From positions 1 to 44,620 of the IMG/VR virus record IMGVR_UViG_3300013372_003156: a DNA stretch of 44,620 nt; one strand, 5' to 3'. The position numbers and the translations under genes are program-made. The stretch is from a virus. The notes below the pieces were generated by a model, which was given only the letters and a program-made list of their open reading frames with translations, did not search any database and had not been told where the DNA came from. Shown in pieces: positions 17,206-27,580 of this stretch (the first letter of the stretch is position 1; every line of letters begins with the position of its first letter).

Positions 17206-18095
17206 AAACAATTGTAATTGCTCAACACCATGGTACATTCTTAACCCTCAACTCTCTCAAGGATAGGGGTATTAAAGATGTGACTATTATTATACCTGGC
17301 AGCCAAGTTGAAAAATATAACAAGATGTATAGTGAGAATGCATCTAAGGCTGATTACCAGGCATTTAAAGATTACGATAAGCTCATATTATCTTATATCA
17401 AGACAAACAATTTAGATTATAAGGCCTATGTTGTGGATAATTTTGATGTTAGAAATTCTCTAATTTCTACACTTAAAGTTATTATGGATTTAAGTTATAA
17501 TGAGATAGTTGCTTGTATTCTAAGTGGAGCAGTTGTCAATAATGATTACACAAATCATGTAAAAGATGCTCTAGGATTTAAAACATATGGGTTATGTTAT
17601 TCAAGAGTGTATAACAATGATAGTCAATTATCAATGTATCATATGATTGGGTTACCGCAGCGCGATTCATCGTTTGATTTGAATTTTTTTGTTGTTGATG
17701 TTACTAAGGTGCAAGCTCTAGATCTTGAAAAAACAGATAGCCAGCTTCTATCAGATGCAGCCAAAAAGAAAAACATCATGGTACTTGGTAGAGAATTTAA
17801 TGGTAAAGATGACCCTCTGATTGGCACTGCTATTTCAGCCCGGCAAACCATAGGTCACAATCTTAGAATTCAGTCAGGTTTCATTGTAAATCTATGGAAC
17901 AAGTCAATTAAATCAAATGATTCTCTAAGATCAGAAGAGGTTTATGGTTATCCATTCAACTTGTATAGCCAATTTACTAATAACTTAGATAGCTTTTTAC
18001 CAGCGACAACATTGAATAAAATCAGGATTAATGGAAAGGAAACAGAAAAATTAACTAGTGGTCTCTACCAATGTCTGGATATAATTGATCTATAA
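17202..18095 (+). CDS. Unrecognised protein, possible Rossmann-like N-terminus
   Basis: A 297-residue product whose ATG overlaps the stop of the previous gene (ATGA). It begins Met-Lys-Thr-Ile-Val-Ile-Ala-Gln-His-His-Gly-Thr and soon has Val-Thr-Ile-Ile-Ile-Pro-Gly-Ser, so alternating beta strands and helices of a nucleotide- or sugar-binding fold are plausible. No catalytic motif stands out. There are no membrane segments. The close coupling to the upstream GT-B-like gene suggests a joint pathway, and its stop overlaps the late promoter of gp13. I do not recognise the family. Confidence 0.55.
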   Translation: MKTIVIAQHHGTFLTLNSLKDRGIKDVTIIIPGSQVEKYNKMYSENASKADYQAFKDYDKLILSYIKTNNLDYKAYVVDNFDVRNSLISTLKVIMDLSYNEIVACILSGAVVNNDYTNHVKDALGFKTYGLCYSRVYNNDSQLSMYHMIGLPQRDSSFDLNFFVVDVTKVQALDLEKTDSQLLSDAAKKKNIMVLGREFNGKDDPLIGTAISARQTIGHNLRIQSGFIVNLWNKSIKSNDSLRSEEVYGYPFNLYSQFTNNLDSFLPATTLNKIRINGKETEKLTSGLYQCLDIIDL

Positions 18096-18098
18096 ATA
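18091..18098 (+). promoter_or_regulatory. T4-like late promoter (TATAAATA) before gp13
   Basis: An exact TATAAATA overlapping the stop codon of the upstream gene, 33 bases before the gp13 ATG. GAGGG lies between them as ribosome binding site. Confidence 0.7.
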
Positions 18099-18130
18099 CA
18101 TTTACAGAGTATTTTTAGAGGGTCAATCCC

Positions 18131-18871
18131 ATGGCAGTTCCAACATCCAGATCTGAATTCAAAGAGTTTTGCCTTCGTAAATTAGGTAAGCCAGTTATTG
18201 AAATTAACGTGGATGATGACCAGGTTGAAGACCGTATTGACGAGTCACTAAAGTACTATTGGGACTATCATTTTGATGGGTCTGAAAAATTGTATTATAA
18301 GCACCAAATCACGTCAACAGATATTGCCAACAAGTACATTACTCTACCAGAAAATATTATAGGTGTTGTTAAGCTATTTCCTGTTGGCCAAAGCTTAAAC
18401 ACAATGAACCTGTTCAACATTCGTTACCAAATTGCACTAAACGATCTTTATACTTTGACTACACAGTCAATGGTGCCATATGTCATGGCAATGCAGCATA
18501 TTCAGTTTCTTGAAGAGATTCTCGTTGGCCAAAAGCCTATACGCTATAGTAGACATAAAGATAGATTGTTTATTGATATGGATTGGACCCAAGCGGTAGA
18601 GGGTGAGTTTTTTGTTGTCGAGGCCTATCAGATTGTTGACCCAGATACATTTACAGATGTTTGGTCAGACCGTTGGTTAGCTCTTTATGCAACAGCCCAA
18701 ATTAAGTATCAGTGGGGCTCAAACCTAACAAAGTTCACTGGTATGGTTCTCCCAGGTGGTGTTCAGTTCAATGGCGAAAAGATTCAAGATGATGCAAAGG
18801 GAGAAATTGAAGCTCTAGAACAAGAAATGCAAACTTCATATACATTACCAGCTTACCACATGGTAGGATAA
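18131..18871 (+). CDS. 13: Neck protein gp13 (head completion)
   Basis: A 246-residue protein with the start typical of marine T4-like gp13: a Ser-Arg-x-Glu-Phe-Lys-x-Phe-Cys-Leu-Arg-Lys-Leu-Gly-Lys-Pro block, then Ile-Glu-Ile-Asn-Val-Asp-Asp-Asp-Gln and Asp-Glu-Ser-Leu-Lys-Tyr-Tyr. T4 gp13 is somewhat longer (about 309 residues). gp13 joins gp14 to seal the portal after packaging and form the neck onto which the tail docks. It is followed, one base after its stop, by gp14, and the order 13-14-15-16-17 is the T4 order. Confidence 0.9.
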   Translation: MAVPTSRSEFKEFCLRKLGKPVIEINVDDDQVEDRIDESLKYYWDYHFDGSEKLYYKHQITSTDIANKYITLPENIIGVVKLFPVGQSLNTMNLFNIRYQIALNDLYTLTTQSMVPYVMAMQHIQFLEEILVGQKPIRYSRHKDRLFIDMDWTQAVEGEFFVVEAYQIVDPDTFTDVWSDRWLALYATAQIKYQWGSNLTKFTGMVLPGGVQFNGEKIQDDAKGEIEALEQEMQTSYTLPAYHMVG

Positions 18872-18872
18872 A

Positions 18873-19541
18873 GTGGCAACTAATTTTTATTTCAATAATT
18901 TTGGTAGCAGCCAAGAGCAAAACCTAATTGAAGATCTAGTAATAGAGTCAATTAAAATCTATGGCCATGAAGTTTGGTATTGCCCAAGAACTATTGTTAA
19001 TGAGGAAAAGATCTTCAAGGAAGATGAGCTAGCCTCTTTCAATAATGCATATTCAATTGAAATGTATATTAAAAATGTTGAAGGCTTTGAGGGTGAAGGA
19101 GACTTCTTATCCAAGTTTGGTCTACAAATTAGAGATAGAATTACATTCACTGTAGCAAGAAGAACATTTGCCGATGAAGTAACTGGTGGCACAAGACCTA
19201 AAGAAGGAGACATGATCTTCTTCCCACTAACAAGTAAAGGTTATGTTGTTAGATTTGTTGAGCACGAGGCAATCTTCTATCAAATGGGTTCCCTACAAAC
19301 ATTTGATATTGTCTGTGAACTATTTGAGTTCAATCAGGAAACATTTAATACTGGTGTCGACATTATTGACGACACATATAACGATCTCAGCTTTGCAATG
19401 GCTAATAATACTCAGGTTGTTACCCAATTCAATATATCAACAATTGATAAACAAGCTCAGAACGAAGAGTTTGAAACAAGAGGTGATAATATTCTTGACT
19501 TTACTGAAATTAACCCATTCTCAGAGGCTAACACCTACTAA
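18873..19541 (+). CDS. 14: Neck protein gp14
   Basis: A 222-residue protein with a GTG start at 18873; AGGA lies four bases upstream of it and no ATG fits. It shows the gp14 pattern: Phe-Tyr-Phe-Asn-Asn-Phe at the N-terminus, Val-Trp-Tyr-Cys-Pro-Arg around residue 32, Glu-Met-Tyr-Ile-Lys-Asn-Val-Glu-Gly-Phe, Arg-Pro-Lys-Glu-Gly-Asp and Phe-Glu-x-Asn-Gln-Glu-x-Phe-Asn-Thr-Gly near the end. With gp13 it builds the neck collar. Its stop codon overlaps the gp15 ATG by one base, so translation is coupled. Confidence 0.9.
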   Translation: MATNFYFNNFGSSQEQNLIEDLVIESIKIYGHEVWYCPRTIVNEEKIFKEDELASFNNAYSIEMYIKNVEGFEGEGDFLSKFGLQIRDRITFTVARRTFADEVTGGTRPKEGDMIFFPLTSKGYVVRFVEHEAIFYQMGSLQTFDIVCELFEFNQETFNTGVDIIDDTYNDLSFAMANNTQVVTQFNISTIDKQAQNEEFETRGDNILDFTEINPFSEANTY

Positions 19542-20686
19542 TGTTTGGCAACGAATTTTATCACGAAACAATTAGACGCTACGTCATTGTGTTTGGCACA
19601 ATGTTCAATGACATGGTTGTTCATAGAAGAAACAACGCTGGTACAATCATCAAACGTATCAAGGTACCTATTGCCTATGGTCCAAGAGCAAAGTTCTTAT
19701 CAAGAATTCAGCAGGACCCAAATCTTACAAAGCCTGATGCTATTAGTCTTCCAAGAATGAGCTTTCAGATAGCTGGGTATAATTATGATGGAACAAGGAA
19801 GCTAACAACTGTGGGCCAGATTAAAACACCAGCTGACCAGGATATGAAAAACTCCTCTGTCTATAATCCTGTTCCGTACAATATAGACTTTGAATTGTCA
19901 ATCTATGTCCTAAATGCTGAAGATGGTACAATGTTAATTGAGCAGATACTGCCGTACTTTACCCCAGAGTGGACAAACACTATTAAGCTAGTTGATGATC
20001 TAGATCTTCGTATGGATGTTCCATTGGTATTGAATAACATAACAACTGAAGATACCTACGAAGATTCATATGAAAATAGAAGAACTATTATCCATACATT
20101 AAACTTTACAATGAAGGGCTATGTATTTGGTCCTGTTAAGGATAAGAATATTATCAATACAGCTCTAACAAGAACATTTGTTGCTCCTGGATTTGAAGCT
20201 GATGTTGAGACAGCCAATAGTGGACCAAATGCAGTAATTAGTGTTGGAATAACAAACGCTGGTAGCGGCTATGTCAATAATCAGATTATTACATTCTCTA
20301 ATGGCACAAGCAACAGTACTGCTAAGATTACAACAAACGCTACTGGCTCTATTACCAGCCTAGTAATACTAACTGGTGGTAACTTTGCAAATTCATCTAT
20401 TATCAGAACTCAAGTTGCTAATACTACAACTACATCTAATGCAACAAATGGTAACACTTCAGCAGGTACTGGTGCAGTATTTGATGTAACGCTTGGCTCT
20501 GAGCTATTCTACACAATTGTTACCGTAACACCTGGATTGGATGCTAATGGTGATCCAACCACAAACGCTGAAATATCAATTACCGCTAATAGTATTGCTG
20601 CTAACGATAATTGGGACTTTATTGTTACAACCAATACAAATCCTAATTTTCCAGTAGATGATCCAACAAATGACCCAGACATTTAA
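19541..20686 (+). CDS. 15: Tail terminator / sheath stabiliser gp15 with an inserted domain
   Basis: A 381-residue protein against about 272 in T4. Residues 1-225 are standard gp15: Phe-Tyr-His-Glu-Thr-Ile-Arg-Arg-Tyr near the start, Ile-Lys-Val-Pro-Ile-Ala-Tyr-Gly-Pro-Arg, Leu-Pro-Arg-Met-Ser-Phe, Ile-Glu-Gln-Ile-Leu-Pro-Tyr-Phe and Phe-Thr-Met-Lys-Gly-Tyr. Residues about 231-320 are an extra Gly/Asn/Thr-rich domain almost duplicated in the sheath protein. The C-terminal Val-Thr-Pro-Gly-Leu-Asp-Ala-Asn-Gly block then resumes the usual gp15 ending. gp15 caps the tail tube and sheath and contacts the neck. Its end lies just before or overlaps gp16, depending on the gp16 start. Confidence 0.9.
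   Translation: MFGNEFYHETIRRYVIVFGTMFNDMVVHRRNNAGTIIKRIKVPIAYGPRAKFLSRIQQDPNLTKPDAISLPRMSFQIAGYNYDGTRKLTTVGQIKTPADQDMKNSSVYNPVPYNIDFELSIYVLNAEDGTMLIEQILPYFTPEWTNTIKLVDDLDLRMDVPLVLNNITTEDTYEDSYENRRTIIHTLNFTMKGYVFGPVKDKNIINTALTRTFVAPGFEADVETANSGPNAVISVGITNAGSGYVNNQIITFSNGTSNSTAKITTNATGSITSLVILTGGNFANSSIIRTQVANTTTTSNATNGNTSAGTGAVFDVTLGSELFYTIVTVTPGLDANGDPTTNAEISITANSIAANDNWDFIVTTNTNPNFPVDDPTNDPDI
20231..20500 (+). other. ~90-residue module shared with the sheath protein (gp15 copy)
   Basis: Residues about 231-320 of gp15 align with the 23379-23652 module of gp18. The shared framework is Gly-Tyr-x-Asn, Ser-Asn-Gly-x-Ser-Asn, Thr-Gly-x-Ile-Thr-Ser, Gln-Val-Ala-Asn, Thr-Asn-Gly-Asn-Thr-Ser-Ala-Gly, and a final Val-Thr-Leu-Gly-Ser. 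Confidence 0.8.
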
Positions 20687-20699
20687 ACATAAAGAAACT

Positions 20700-22761
<2,062 letters not shown>

Positions 22762-22782
22762 AAAACATGAACCTAGGGAATT

Positions 22783-22790
22783 TATAAATA
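22783..22790 (+). promoter_or_regulatory. T4-like late promoter (TATAAATA) before the sheath gene
   Basis: An exact TATAAATA in the 75-base gap between gp17 and gp18, 47 bases before the gp18 ATG. It would give the sheath its own strong late transcript. Confidence 0.7.
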
Positions 22791-22836
22791 ATTTCAGTAG
22801 CTTTATTCAATAGATTTGTCTACGAGGAGAATCACG

Positions 22837-25149
22837 ATGGCATTTCAAGTTAGCCCAGGCGTAAATGTAAGCGAAATCGACTTGACGACAGTGGTTCCTG
22901 CTGTTTCTACCACAGAAGGTGGTATTGCAGGTACATTCCGCTTTGGTCCAGTAAATGAACGCGTAAATATTTCTTCAGAAGTTGAACTAGTCAAAACATT
23001 TGGTAAGCCAAGTGACGACAATTTCGAAACCTTCCATGTTGCATCTTCATTCCTAGCATATGGCAACCAGCTATATGTTGTTCGTGCTGCTGACGCAAAT
23101 GCATTTAACGCATATGCAAACACAACAGCTGCCACTGACCTACAGGTCAAGAATCTAGATGATTACCTAACAAAAACCACAGGTCCTTCACAGGGTGCAA
23201 TTTACCGCGCCAAGTATCCTGGTTCAATTGGTAACTCACTAAAGGTTTCCATTTGCGACTCTGCAAATGCTTACCAATCAAATGTAATGTCATCTGTAAA
23301 CAATGCAAACAACACACTGTCCTTTGCAGTAAGTGTTGGTGCAAATACAGGTACATTAACTGCAACTCAAGCATCACAAAACGTAGTAACAATTACAGTT
23401 TCTGCTGGCGGTACTGGTTATAATAACACAGACGTTATTGTTCTATCAAATGGTTCATCAAACACAGGTAACAGCACAATTGTAACAAACTCAACTGGTG
23501 GTATTACATCAGTAACAGTTGTTGGTGGTGGCCAGTTCCCAAATACAACAGTAATTGTTGTACAGGTTGCTAACTCAACAGCTGGCGCCAATTCAACAAA
23601 CGGTAACACATCAGCTGGTTCAGGTGCTACATTCACAGTTACACTTGGCTCAACAGCTGCTGCTAACTCACTAGCAAACACAGAACTAAACACACAGCTT
23701 GATCTACTAACAGTAGGCGATAGGCTAAAGGTTGGTTCACAGTACTTGAAAATAACAGCAGTTGGTGCCACATCAGGTGTTTCAAATGGTGTTGTAAGAT
23801 CAACAATCAACTTTGAAGACATATACACAGGCTCAGTTGCAGTTTCTAAGTCAACAAACTCAACATCAGCTAATGCAGTAACACGCTTCTGGGAATTCTT
23901 CAATGAGGTAGATTCAGCTCCAGGCACATCAGCATTTGTTCAAGAGCGTGGTGGTTCATCAGATGAGCTACACGTAATTGTTGCTGATGAGGATGGCTTG
24001 TTCTCAGGTGTCAAGGGTACAGTTCTAGAGAAGTTTGAAAGAGTATCTCGTGCTACAGATGCCAAAAAAGAAGGCGCTGCAATTTACTATAGAGATATTA
24101 TCAATAACGGTTCAGAATATCTTTGGTGGTTCAAGGACAATGGTTCAGCTGCATCAAATACAGCTGTAAATATGTCTTCATCAGATGTCAACGCTAAGCC
24201 AACAACCAAATCATTTGCCGGTGGTGCAGATGGCGGTGGTGAAGCTAACATTGCCTTCTCATATCTGGCTGCTGCATATGATGAGTTTGCATCAGCAGAA
24301 GAAGTTGATGTGTCACTGCTTCTAACAGGTAAGTCAAGAGGCGGCACATATGGTGAACAACTAGCCAACTATCTAGTCGACAATATTGCAGAGGTTCGTA
24401 AGGACTGCGTAGTATTTACATCACCAGAAAGAGGTGACGTTGTTGGTGTCCAATCTGGCGTACAGGCTGATAACATTGTAGAATTTAGAAATGCTCTAAG
24501 ATCAACATCTTATGGTGTTCTAGATTCTGGATACAAGTACACATATGATCGTTACAACGACGTATATCGCTTTGTACCATTAAACGGTGATACAGCTGGT
24601 CTATGCGTAAGAACAGACACTATTCGTGATCCATGGTTCTCACCAGCAGGCTTCAATAGAGGCCAGATCAAGAACATTGTTAAGCTAGCATATAATCCAG
24701 ACAAGCCAGATAGAGACACTCTATATAAGGCTGGTGTCAACCCAGTGGTAACATTCCCTGGCCAAGGCACAGTATTGTTTGGTGACAAGACTCTACTAGC
24801 TAAGCCATCTGCATTTGATAGAATTAACGTACGCAGATTGTTTATTGTCCTTGAGAAGGCAATTGCTACAGCTGCGAAGTTTACACTATTTGAGTTCAAC
24901 GATGATTTCACAAGAGCTCAGTTCCGCAACTTGGTAGAGCCATTTCTACGTGAGGTCCAAGGCCGTCGTGGTATCTATGACTTTAAGGTAGTCTGTGATA
25001 CAACGAACAACACACCTGAAGTAATTGATAGCAACCAGTTTATTGGTGACATCTACATCAAGCCTGCTCGTTCAATTAACTTCATCCAGCTAAACTTCGT
25101 AGCAGTACGCACTGGTGTCGAGTTCAGCGAAGTTGTTGGTCAGTTTTAA
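22837..25149 (+). CDS. 18: Tail sheath protein gp18 with an inserted domain
   Basis: 770 residues from the ATG at 22837, which has GAGGAGA 6 bases upstream; an upstream in-frame codon at 22816 is not needed. The N-terminus (Phe-Gln-Val-Ser-Pro-Gly-Val-Asn-Val-Ser-Glu-Ile-Asp) and the C-terminal block (Ile-Asn-Val-Arg-Arg-Leu-Phe-Ile, Phe-Glu-Phe-Asn-Asp, Ala-Arg-Ser-Ile-Asn-Phe-Ile-Gln) are typical contractile-sheath sequences. T4 gp18 has about 659 residues. The extra length is largely explained by a Gly/Asn/Thr-rich insertion at about residues 181-272 that is nearly repeated in gp15. gp18 subunits surround the gp19 tube and contract on infection. Confidence 0.92.
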   Translation: MAFQVSPGVNVSEIDLTTVVPAVSTTEGGIAGTFRFGPVNERVNISSEVELVKTFGKPSDDNFETFHVASSFLAYGNQLYVVRAADANAFNAYANTTAATDLQVKNLDDYLTKTTGPSQGAIYRAKYPGSIGNSLKVSICDSANAYQSNVMSSVNNANNTLSFAVSVGANTGTLTATQASQNVVTITVSAGGTGYNNTDVIVLSNGSSNTGNSTIVTNSTGGITSVTVVGGGQFPNTTVIVVQVANSTAGANSTNGNTSAGSGATFTVTLGSTAAANSLANTELNTQLDLLTVGDRLKVGSQYLKITAVGATSGVSNGVVRSTINFEDIYTGSVAVSKSTNSTSANAVTRFWEFFNEVDSAPGTSAFVQERGGSSDELHVIVADEDGLFSGVKGTVLEKFERVSRATDAKKEGAAIYYRDIINNGSEYLWWFKDNGSAASNTAVNMSSSDVNAKPTTKSFAGGADGGGEANIAFSYLAAAYDEFASAEEVDVSLLLTGKSRGGTYGEQLANYLVDNIAEVRKDCVVFTSPERGDVVGVQSGVQADNIVEFRNALRSTSYGVLDSGYKYTYDRYNDVYRFVPLNGDTAGLCVRTDTIRDPWFSPAGFNRGQIKNIVKLAYNPDKPDRDTLYKAGVNPVVTFPGQGTVLFGDKTLLAKPSAFDRINVRRLFIVLEKAIATAAKFTLFEFNDDFTRAQFRNLVEPFLREVQGRRGIYDFKVVCDTTNNTPEVIDSNQFIGDIYIKPARSINFIQLNFVAVRTGVEFSEVVGQF
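23379..23652 (+). other. ~90-residue module shared with gp15 (gp18 copy)
   Basis: Residues about 181-272 of the sheath protein, matching the gp15 module over its length and most strongly over its last 30 residues. It lies in the part of gp18 that varies between phages and is expected to point outward. Confidence 0.8.
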
Positions 25150-25168
25150 TCGATAAGGAGAGACGTAC

Positions 25169-25705
25169 ATGGCATTCGATATTAACGAAATTAAGAGTCA
25201 GCTAGCACTTGGCGGTGCTCGCCCATCTCTTTTCCAAGTAAGACTAAGCAACCCAGCAACGTCAGAAGCAGATACGGTTGTACCATTCATGGTAAAGGCC
25301 TCTCAGATTCCTGCCTCAACAGTTGCTCCAATTGAAGTCTTTTACTTTGGTCGTCCAATTAAGTTGGCTGGCCAAAGAGTCTTTGATAACTGGACAGTAA
25401 CAGTTATTAACGATGAGGACTTTAGAGTCAGAAAGGCACTAGAGACTTGGTCGTACAACATCAACTCATACTCAGGCAATATTCGCGAATTTGCAACATC
25501 TGCACCATCCGAATATAAGTCAAGAGCTGAAGTTATCCAATATAGCAAGACAGGTGAAGAACTACGCACATATGTCTTCGAAGGTATATTCCCACTTTCA
25601 ATTGGTCCAATTGAACTATCATGGGAAAATGGTAACGCCATTGAAGAATTCCAATGTGAATTTGCTCTAGATTACTGGGCAGTCCCAGCCGACGGTCAAG
25701 AATAA
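25169..25705 (+). CDS. 19: Tail tube protein gp19
   Basis: A 178-residue protein (T4 163) with a strong ribosome binding site (AAGGAGA). The gp19 hallmarks are present: Ala-Arg-Pro-Ser-Leu-Phe-Gln-Val near residue 18, a Lys-Ala-Ser-Gln-Ile-Pro-Ala-Ser segment, Val-Phe-Asp-Asn-Trp-Thr-Val-Thr-Val-Ile-Asn-Asp-Glu-Asp and a final Phe-Ala-Leu-Asp-Tyr-Trp. gp19 forms the rigid inner tube through which DNA leaves the capsid. It follows the sheath gene after 19 bases and is closed by a GC-rich hairpin. Confidence 0.92.
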   Translation: MAFDINEIKSQLALGGARPSLFQVRLSNPATSEADTVVPFMVKASQIPASTVAPIEVFYFGRPIKLAGQRVFDNWTVTVINDEDFRVRKALETWSYNINSYSGNIREFATSAPSEYKSRAEVIQYSKTGEELRTYVFEGIFPLSIGPIELSWENGNAIEEFQCEFALDYWAVPADGQE

Positions 25706-25716
25706 TAATGGATAGA

Positions 25717-25743
25717 GAGGGCCGCTAAATATAAGCGGCCCTC
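25717..25743 (+). terminator. Hairpin after gp19
   Basis: A perfect 10-base-pair stem (GAGGGCCGCT at 25717-25726 with AGCGGCCCTC at 25734-25743) and a 7-base loop, in the gap after the tube gene. No uninterrupted T-tract follows, so it may be a weak terminator or an RNA 3'-end stabiliser for the abundant gp18-gp19 transcript. Confidence 0.7.
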
Positions 25744-25769
25744 CTACTCTTGACTAGAGGTTATATAAT

Positions 25770-27326
25770 ATGCAGTTATTTGGATTTGAAATTAAACGAA
25801 AGGAAGAGGAACAGCCACAAATAATGGCTGTCAACCAGCCTTCCTTTGTTCCTCCAGTAAATGATGATGGCGCTGTTATCGTATCAGGTGGCGGCGTTGT
25901 TGGTACCTATGTTGACTTAGAAGGTACTGCAAGAACTGAAGCTGAGCTAATCACAAGATATCGTCAACTATCTCTCCAACCAGAAATTGAAACTGCTGTA
26001 GAAGAAATTGTAGGTGAGATGATCTCCTATGATTCAAACCAAGAGCAGGTCAATATTAATCTTGATGATCTAGAATTCTCAAAGCAACTCAAAGATAAAA
26101 TTACAGATGAGTTTAATGAAGTAAAGAAACTACTAGACTTTTCATCATCTGGTTTTGATATCATTAGAAGATGGTATGTTGATGGTAGATTATACTACCA
26201 TGTAATTATTGATACAACTAATCCACAAGATGGTATTAAAGAGCTTCGTTACATTGATCCTAGAAAGATTAGAAAGATTAGAGAGATCAAGAAGCAAAAA
26301 AACACAACAATTACTGTTCAAAATGAATACTACATGTACAATGATAAAGGCTTCCAATCTAAGGAAGTTACATCTTCTACAAATGGTTTGAGAATTGCTA
26401 GAGATTCAATTGTTCTAGTATCATCAGGCCTACTAGACGAAAACAACTCATACGTTCTGTCATACCTTCATAAGGCTATTAAGCCAATGAACCAATTACG
26501 TATGCTAGAGGATGCTTCTGTTATCTATAGATTAACAAGAGCACCAGAAAGAAGAGTATACTATATTGATGTTGGCAACCTTCCAAAGATGAAGGCAGAG
26601 CAATATCTTGCTGATATGATGCAGCGTCATAAGAATAGATTGGTATATGATGCTACAACTGGTGAAGTCAGAGACGATAGAAAGTTTATGACAATGACAG
26701 AGGACTTTTGGATTCCACGCCGCGAAGGTGGCAAGGGCACAGAAATTACAACACTTCCAGCAGGTGCAAACTTGGGTCAAATGGATGATGTTGTATACTT
26801 CCAAAAGAGATTGTACCAATCATTACATGTTCCAGTAACAAGATTAAACTCTGAGCAAGGATTCAGCCTAGGCAGATCATCTGAGATTACTAGAGAAGAA
26901 CTAAGATTTTCTAAGTTTATTGACCGTCTAAGAATGAAATTTTCTGTATTGTTTAAGGATGCTCTTGGTAAGCAACTAGTCCTAAAAGGTATTGTTGCCC
27001 AAGAAGAACTATTAGATATTATGTCAAAGGTTAAGTTTGACTATGTCCAAGATGGTTACTTCACAGAGTTGAAGGAAGCTGAAATTATTACAAGCAGAGT
27101 TAATACTGTCAAGAATATGGAAGATATGATTGGTGTTTACTACTCTCGTAACTTTGTTCGTAAGAAGGTTCTACGCTTGTCTGACGATGATATTGAACAA
27201 ATGGAAGAAGAGAATGGCAAAGACCCAATCCTTCAGCAGCAGGCTGAGCAGCAAGATGCAAATGCCGATATGCAGCAGCAACAAGCCCAGTTGCAGCAGC
27301 GTAGAGCTGATACTGAACAGGTTTAA
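25770..27326 (+). CDS. 20: Portal vertex protein gp20
   Basis: A 518-residue protein close to the T4 length of 524. Conserved gp20 blocks include Asp-Leu-Glu-Gly-Thr-Ala near residue 50, Arg-Tyr-Arg-Gln-Leu-Ser-Leu-Gln-Pro-Glu-Ile-Glu, Ile-Arg-Arg-Trp-Tyr-Val-Asp-Gly-Arg-Leu-Tyr-Tyr-His, Ile-Asp-Pro-Arg-Lys-Ile-Arg, Arg-Ala-Pro-Glu-Arg-Arg-Val-Phe/Tyr-Tyr-Ile-Asp-Val-Gly-Asn-Leu-Pro and Asp-Phe-Trp-Ile-Pro-Arg-Arg-Glu-Gly-Gly. The C-terminus is Gln-rich. The portal dodecamer nucleates the prohead and is the packaging channel for gp17. GAGG lies upstream of the ATG, which follows the gp19 hairpin, so gp20 opens a new block of head genes. Confidence 0.95.
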   Translation: MQLFGFEIKRKEEEQPQIMAVNQPSFVPPVNDDGAVIVSGGGVVGTYVDLEGTARTEAELITRYRQLSLQPEIETAVEEIVGEMISYDSNQEQVNINLDDLEFSKQLKDKITDEFNEVKKLLDFSSSGFDIIRRWYVDGRLYYHVIIDTTNPQDGIKELRYIDPRKIRKIREIKKQKNTTITVQNEYYMYNDKGFQSKEVTSSTNGLRIARDSIVLVSSGLLDENNSYVLSYLHKAIKPMNQLRMLEDASVIYRLTRAPERRVYYIDVGNLPKMKAEQYLADMMQRHKNRLVYDATTGEVRDDRKFMTMTEDFWIPRREGGKGTEITTLPAGANLGQMDDVVYFQKRLYQSLHVPVTRLNSEQGFSLGRSSEITREELRFSKFIDRLRMKFSVLFKDALGKQLVLKGIVAQEELLDIMSKVKFDYVQDGYFTELKEAEIITSRVNTVKNMEDMIGVYYSRNFVRKKVLRLSDDDIEQMEEENGKDPILQQQAEQQDANADMQQQQAQLQQRRADTEQV

Positions 27327-27337
27327 TTGAACAAATT

Positions 27338-27345
27338 GATAAATA
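27338..27345 (+). promoter_or_regulatory. Possible late promoter variant (GATAAATA)
   Basis: GATAAATA, differing from the consensus in the first base only, 22 bases before the ATG at 27367. The first base varies among late promoters of marine T4-like phages. Confidence 0.35.
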
Positions 27346-27366
27346 ATTAGAATATTGGAGTATTAT

Positions 27367-27570
27367 ATGACAGAACAAGTAAGAGACATGATTGGTGCAG
27401 TTATCAACCAGGATGCAGCAACATTCCTTGATAAGTTTGAAACTGCAATCAACACAAAGGTAGCAGCTAGGTTGGATGCAATGTATCCAGAAGTTGCCCA
27501 TGCAGTAATGAATCCACAAGCCGAAGCCCCAGCAATTGAGGCTCCAGCTGAAGTACCAGTAGAACAATAA
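27367..27570 (+). CDS. Prohead core protein, gp67-like
   Basis: 67 residues from the ATG at 27367; TTGGAG six bases upstream is the likely binding site, so an in-frame TTG at 27355 is not the start. T4 gp67 sits at the same place, right after gp20, and opens with a similar short helix of the type Ile-x-Ala-Ile-x-x-x-Asp ... Phe-x-x-Ala. Here that helix is Met-Ile-Gly-Ala-Val-Ile-Asn-Gln-Asp ... Phe-Glu-Thr-Ala-Ile. The T4 protein ends in an acidic tail; this one ends in Glu/Pro/Ala repeats. gp67 shapes the scaffold core and is degraded by gp21. The assignment rests on position, size and N-terminal pattern. Confidence 0.6.
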   Translation: MTEQVRDMIGAVINQDAATFLDKFETAINTKVAARLDAMYPEVAHAVMNPQAEAPAIEAPAEVPVEQ

Positions 27571-27580
27571 GGGGATATCC

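Noticed and set aside
20658-20699. Longer gp16 start at 20658 or 20670
   Set aside because: Both lie inside the gp15 end and lack a better ribosome binding site than the ATG at 20700; kept as an uncertainty in the gp16 entry.
25754-25769. TATATAATA-like sequence before gp20 as a promoter
   Set aside because: It lies immediately next to the ATG with no spacing for a transcript leader and no -35 element at a suitable distance.
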